From: Actinomycetospora endophytica
GTDB taxonomy: Bacteria; Actinomycetota; Actinomycetes; Mycobacteriales; Pseudonocardiaceae
Direction: 5' to 3'
Length of the DNA: 64,000 nt
NCBI RefSeq assembly: GCF_021026375.1
Contig: NZ_JAJNDB010000007.1
Location: 62,001-126,000, forward strand
Made by a program: the position numbers and the translations under genes. The notes beneath the pieces are model-generated. The model was given only the letters and a program-made list of their open reading frames with translations. It was not told the DNA's origin and searched no databases. This document shows, in pieces, positions 61,215-64,000 of the stretch (position 1 is the first letter of the stretch; the number at the start of each line of letters is the position of its first letter).

Positions 61215-61484
61215 ATGGCGGCCCTGAACATCAAGAACGACGAGACCTACGCGCTCGCGCGCGAGCTGGCCGACGAGACGGGTGAGAGCCTGACCGAGGC
61301 CGTGACCACGGCCGTCCGTGAGCGCCTCGCCCGGCTCAAGCTCCGTGACACCGACGACGTCGAGGAGCGCGGGCGCGTGGGGTGGGCAATCGCGACAGAC
61401 ATGGCTGCCCGCTGGGGGCGCTACGACCCCGACGTCGATCCCACGGCCTTCCTCTACGACGAGGAGACGGGGTTGCCGCAGTGA
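61215..61484 (+). CDS. vapB: VapB-type antitoxin (Rv0623 family)
   Basis: The 89-residue antitoxin has the N-terminal DNA-binding part [37 protein letters not shown] (residues 2-38), typical of the PSK-type VapB family, and an acidic/aromatic C-terminal tail ([33 protein letters not shown]) that would wrap the toxin's active site. ATG 61215 has GGAGG eight bases upstream. The TGA overlaps the GTG of vapC. It lies antisense between two genes that are neighbours in mycobacteria. Confidence 0.92.
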   Translation: MAALNIKNDETYALARELADETGESLTEAVTTAVRERLARLKLRDTDDVEERGRVGWAIATDMAARWGRYDPDVDPTAFLYDEETGLPQ

Positions 61485-61879
61485 TCGTCGACTCGTCGGC
61501 GGTCATCGCCGTGCTCCGGACGGAGGACGACGCGCACAGCTATCACGACACCCTGCTCCGGGCCGGGGGCGGACGCATCTCGGCTGCGAACTACGTCGAG
61601 ACCGCGCTCGTGGTGGACGGACGTGGAGACCCGGTGATGAGCCACGAGCTCGATCGCTACCTCTCGACGATGCGGGTCGAGGTCGTCGCGCTGACGCCGG
61701 AGCAGGCCCGGCTGGCGCGCGCTGCGCACCGTGACTACGGGCGAGGCTCCGGCCATCGGGCGAGACTGAACCTCGGCGACTGCTTCGCCTACGCGCTGGC
61801 CAAGGATCTCGACGAACCCCTGCTCTACAAGGGCGACGACTTCGTCCACACCGACGTCATCGCGGCCGTACCGCGCTGA
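61481..61879 (+). CDS. vapC: VapC-type PIN-domain toxin
   Basis: The 132-residue PIN-domain ribonuclease has the four acidic metal residues: Asp4 ([12 protein letters not shown]), Glu40 ([11 protein letters not shown]), Asp100 ([12 protein letters not shown]) and Asp119 or Asp120 (LYKGDDF). VapC toxins cleave tRNA or rRNA. The GTG at 61481 overlaps the antitoxin stop. Its last 23 bases overlap the 3' end of the convergent methyltransferase gene. All catalytic residues are present, so the module should be active. Confidence 0.93.
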   Translation: MIVDSSAVIAVLRTEDDAHSYHDTLLRAGGGRISAANYVETALVVDGRGDPVMSHELDRYLSTMRVEVVALTPEQARLARAAHRDYGRGSGHRARLNLGDCFAYALAKDLDEPLLYKGDDFVHTDVIAAVPR

Positions 61880-62639
61880 CCAGGAGGTCCAGCGAGGCGT
61901 CGACGTCGTCGGCGTGCAGGTCGAACTCGTCGGTCGTCACCGCCGCGACGTCGTCGGCCAGCGTCGCCGGCCAGTCCTCGCCCGAGAGCGCCAACGCGAC
62001 CTGCGCGTCGATGATCGATCCGCCGTGCCGGGCGTCGCGCTCGGCGAGCCGGGCTCCGTGATGCAGGCCGCGTATCGCGATGACGTCCAGGCCGGCGCCG
62101 GTGACGAGGCCGGAGAGATCGGTCGCCGCGAGCTCGTAGGTGTGGAACGGGTTGAGCGGGCGGTCGTCCAGGACGTTGCCGGGGGAGAACGTGAGCCGGT
62201 TGGGCGTGGCGCAGTGCAGCCGCCCGCCGGGACGGAGCACGCGGGCGCACTCGCTCAGGAAGCCGGCCTGGTCCCAGAGGTGCTCGATCACCTGCAGGGT
62301 CACGACGACGTCGACCGTGGCGTCCCGCAGCGGGAGGGCCTGCAGGTCGGCGCGGGTCACGGCGACCGTGTCCCCGTAGCGGCGTGCGACGTGGGTGGCG
62401 GTCGGACCGTCCAGCTCGAGCCCGATCACCCGGTGCGCGCGCTCGGCCAGCAGCGCGGCCCCGTAGCCCTCGCCGATCCCGGCCTCGAGCACTGTCGCGT
62501 CGCGGCAGTCGTCGGCCAGGGCCTCGTACACCGCCTCGTGGCGCCGGAACCAGTAGTTCTCGTGGCTGATGCCGGGCACGGTGCGCTCCCCGGTGAGGGG
62601 CAGCGCGTCGAGGTCGGAGCTGCTCACGGTGGCGATCAT
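61857..62639 (-). CDS. Class I SAM methyltransferase (Rv3030-like)
   Basis: The 260-residue protein starts TGERTVPGISHENYWFRRHEAVYEAL, then SAM motif I ATVLEAGIGEGYGAALLAERA, motif II VIGLELDGPTATHVARRYG, VVTLQVIEHLWDQ and motif III RVLRPGGRLHCATPN. It resembles the methyltransferase of the methylglucose lipopolysaccharide cluster in mycobacteria, which is followed by GH57 and GT4 genes. I chose ATG 62639 since the frame upstream is open only through a repeat-filled noncoding stretch. Its 3' end overlaps vapC by 23 bases. O-methylation of glucose is the inferred role. Confidence 0.88.
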   Translation of the reverse strand: MIATVSSSDLDALPLTGERTVPGISHENYWFRRHEAVYEALADDCRDATVLEAGIGEGYGAALLAERAHRVIGLELDGPTATHVARRYGDTVAVTRADLQALPLRDATVDVVVTLQVIEHLWDQAGFLSECARVLRPGGRLHCATPNRLTFSPGNVLDDRPLNPFHTYELAATDLSGLVTGAGLDVIAIRGLHHGARLAERDARHGGSIIDAQVALALSGEDWPATLADDVAAVTTDEFDLHADDVDASLDLLVSAVRPR

Positions 62640-62984
62640 CCCTGGCGGCCGCTCCCGGGGTGGACAGGTGCTCCGACGCCGGGCCGGCGTCCGCTTGTCG
62701 TGGCCTGTCGCAGCACCCCCCTCGCCTTGTCGTTGTGAATCACTGCGACAAGCCGGTGCGGTACCCGCGAGAGCCCGCGACAAGCCGAGCGACAAGCCGA
62801 GCGGCCCGCCGAGGTGCCGGCCGAGGTGCCGCCGATCAGCCGTCACCGCGTGAGCACGGAGTGCATGGTCGACCGCTGTCCGGGTGGTCCGACGAGCGAA
62901 TGGGCCGTCCGCGCGGTGAGAATCACCCGCTCGGGTGGCACACGTCGCGGTCCGGGTCGCGCCGCGTGGCCGCAGAATGGACGC
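62640..62984. other. 345-base non-coding interval with CGACAAG words
   Basis: No gene was found here. It contains GCGACAAGCC three times (62745-62754, 62777-62786, 62789-62798) and the reverse word GCTTGTCG or CTTGTCG at 62693-62700 and 62726-62732, plus GGCCTGTCGCAG (62702-62713) pairing with CTGCGACAAGCC. GCCGAGGTGCCG follows twice near 62808-62830. This looks like a cluster of binding sites between divergent genes or a degenerate repeat. Confidence 0.6.
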
Positions 62985-63551
62985 ATGTCGACCGACGCGC
63001 GCCGAACGGTTCCTTCAGCGCGTCCGACGGTCGATCAGTCGTCCGGTGCCGGATGGGGTGCCTGGCCACCGCCGACTCCGGGTGATCGTCCGCTGTCGAT
63101 GACGTCCCGCGCCGACGGCGCCGAGCACGCCGTCATGGCCACCGAGCTCGAGCAGGCCAACCGCACCGGCCAGGCGCCGATGGGCCTCTGCGGCACGGTC
63201 GTGGACCTCGCCCCGCTCGGTGCGACCGCGAAGCACGTCTGCCGCCCGTGCCGCGAGGCGGTGTCCCGGCGCGGGCGCGAGGAACGACGCGTGCCGAGCG
63301 CGCCGTGGGCGTTCCTCGTCCAGTGGTACGAGGCGCTCGTCCGTCTCCTCCGGGGAGGGCTGCGTCACCCGGCCCAGAAGGCGCTCGGTCCGGGGCTCCG
63401 CGCGCCCCTGGCGCTACCGGCCTCGCCGTCGCCTCCCGCTCCGCCGGTCCCCCTCGACCGGACGGTGCCCGCGCCGCGGCCGCGGACGTCGCCGCCGCTG
63501 CGCGCCCCGCACCCGGTCCGGGACTCGGGCGGACGTCACCGCCGCGACTGA
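62985..63551 (+). CDS. Hypothetical protein with DUF3039-like zinc-binding centre
   Basis: The 188-residue protein has a short disordered start, then a core EHAVMATELEQANRTGQAPMGLCGTVVDLAP...KHVCRPCREAV (residues ~45-90) with Cys-x-x-Cys near the end and an earlier Cys. This resembles the actinobacterial DUF3039-like short domains that bind zinc; the resemblance is by pattern only. The C-terminal third is Pro/Arg-rich and probably disordered. ATG 62985 lacks a ribosome binding site, with CAGAAT six bases upstream (possibly leaderless). Function is unknown. Confidence 0.65.
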   Translation: MSTDARRTVPSARPTVDQSSGAGWGAWPPPTPGDRPLSMTSRADGAEHAVMATELEQANRTGQAPMGLCGTVVDLAPLGATAKHVCRPCREAVSRRGREERRVPSAPWAFLVQWYEALVRLLRGGLRHPAQKALGPGLRAPLALPASPSPPAPPVPLDRTVPAPRPRTSPPLRAPHPVRDSGGRHRRD

Positions 63552-63565
63552 GACCGGTGGCCGCC

Positions 63566-63724
63566 TCAGCGGTGGCCGCCACCCTTCCCGCGGAACTTCC
63601 CCAGCATCTCCTGGGCCTTCGCACGGTTCTTCGGGTCCTGCGCGTAGCGCTTCGCCTGGTCGGCGTACTTGCGGCCCTGCGGGCTCCTGAGGAAATCCTG
63701 GACCTTCTGGAACAGACCGGGCAC
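63566..63724 (-). CDS. Small basic conserved protein (52 aa)
   Basis: A 52-residue frame starts at GTG 63724, seven bases after AGGAG, and reads MPGLFQKVQDFLRSPQG, then KYADQAKRYAQDPKNRAKAQEML and ends GKFRGKGGGHR. It is helical, Lys/Arg- and Gln-rich, and resembles the short MT0933-type or 'antitoxin'-labelled actinobacterial proteins, whose function is untested. It is convergent with the DUF3039-like gene (14 bases apart). The start, ribosome binding site and amphipathic helix pattern support it although it is short. Confidence 0.65.
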   Translation of the reverse strand: MPGLFQKVQDFLRSPQGRKYADQAKRYAQDPKNRAKAQEMLGKFRGKGGGHR

Positions 63725-63817
63725 GGGGCACTCCTGGGGCGCGAATCCGATGTGTCCGTTTCACAGTACGCGGCTCCGGGGGCCACTTTTGTTACCGATC
63801 AGTAGCCACCTACTACC

Positions 63818-63829
63818 TACTCGCGAGTA
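63818..63829. promoter_or_regulatory. Palindrome upstream of etfB
   Basis: TACTCGCGAGTA is a perfect 12-base palindrome, extended as CTACTCGCGAGTAAC. It lies in the 238-base interval between the 52-residue gene and etfB, together with GTTACCGATCAGTAGCC (63791) and TACCGACGGGTAACC (63899). Such TTACT...AGTAA sites are often bound by TetR-type fatty-acid regulators; that is inference. Confidence 0.55.
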
Positions 63830-63962
63830 ACTTGAGAGGGGTACGCCACGTCGCCCTCGGCCTCCAGTCGTGGGACAGTCGGCACGGAGCGGATCGCTAC
63901 CGACGGGTAACCAAGCGTCGGTGGTCAGGGAATTCGCAGGCACAGGAGGTCACAGAGGACCC

Positions 63963-64000
63963 ATGAACATCGTCGTGCTCATCAAGCAGGTGCCGGACAC
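63963..64000 (+). CDS. etfB: Electron transfer flavoprotein beta subunit (first codons)
   Basis: The last 38 bases encode MNIVVLIKQVPDT, the typical N-terminus of EtfB, which carries electrons from acyl-CoA dehydrogenases to the respiratory chain. AGGAGG lies upstream near 63944 and AGAGGA closer to the ATG. In M. tuberculosis fixA (Rv3029c) is also adjacent to the Rv3030-Rv3032 genes. Only about 12 codons are in the window, so the assignment rests on the N-terminal motif and synteny. Confidence 0.85.
   Translation, partial: MNIVVLIKQVPD

Noticed and set aside
62640..62846. Longer N-terminus of the methyltransferase at 61857.
   Set aside because: The added residues come from the CGACAAG repeat stretch and do not resemble the family's N-terminus.

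Overview
The window is a very GC-rich stretch (codon third positions almost all G or C, many GTG starts, Gly/Ala/Arg-rich antisense frames) from an actinobacterium. Gene content and order recall two blocks of the Mycobacterium tuberculosis chromosome: atpD-atpC-DUF2550-adenosyltransferase-murA ... nucS ... epimerase ... thioredoxin-TPR ... glgB/glgE/glgP (Rv1310 to Rv1328), and acyltransferase-GT4-GH57-methyltransferase-etfB (Rv3034c, Rv3032, Rv3031, Rv3030, Rv3029c). Coenzyme-A metabolism, repeat style and gene set fit a Pseudonocardiaceae-type genome (Pseudonocardia or Actinomycetospora-like). That assignment is from memory of families, not from a search. No rRNA or tRNA gene was recognised.

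Layout. 1-3571: end of the ATP synthase operon, DUF2550, cobalamin adenosyltransferase and an Asp117-type MurA. 4080-19903: an ethylmalonyl-CoA pathway region with ethylmalonyl-CoA mutase (4080), a double 3-hydroxyacyl-CoA dehydrogenase (13442), crotonyl-CoA carboxylase/reductase (16943), epimerase (18356) and MeaB (18932), interleaved with NucS, HIT, Nudix, aldehyde dehydrogenase and two coiled-coil or repeat proteins. 19977-27317: a BlaI/M56 sensor pair next to cydA-cydB-cydDC for cytochrome bd, with tandem dyads in between. 27353-32437: MarR, thiamine-binding, thioredoxin-TPR, TetR with a membrane protein, and a secreted metallopeptidase. 32506-50842: trehalose-to-glycogen block (glgB, mak, treS, glgE, glgP, glgX), where GlgE carries a roughly 730-residue disordered extension. 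50916-57541: ABC ATPase, enoyl-CoA hydratase, two methyltransferases, epimerase, nucleoside hydrolase and ribokinase. 57582-62639: a methylglucose-lipopolysaccharide-type cluster with a VapBC module inserted antisense. The window ends in the first codons of etfB.

How the parts work together. TreS makes maltose from trehalose, Mak phosphorylates it, GlgE extends alpha-1,4-glucan, GlgB branches it, and GlgP/GlgX degrade it; the GT4/GH57 pair would make related intracellular alpha-glucan for lipopolysaccharide. Ccr, Ecm, epimerase, MeaB and adenosyltransferase supply C4/C5 acyl-CoA conversion and B12 cofactor care.

The most unusual signal is a set of six 70-bp elements, each with a 40-bp palindrome of near-constant length and variable sequence, most with a mini-hairpin (GCGC or GGCC, three-base loop, GCGC or GGCC) on each side. 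Five sit at stop codons and one lies inside cydDC. A second family of 53-bp dyads sits inside cydA and a methyltransferase gene. A DUF559 gene bracketed by 63-bp repeats is a further candidate mobile unit.
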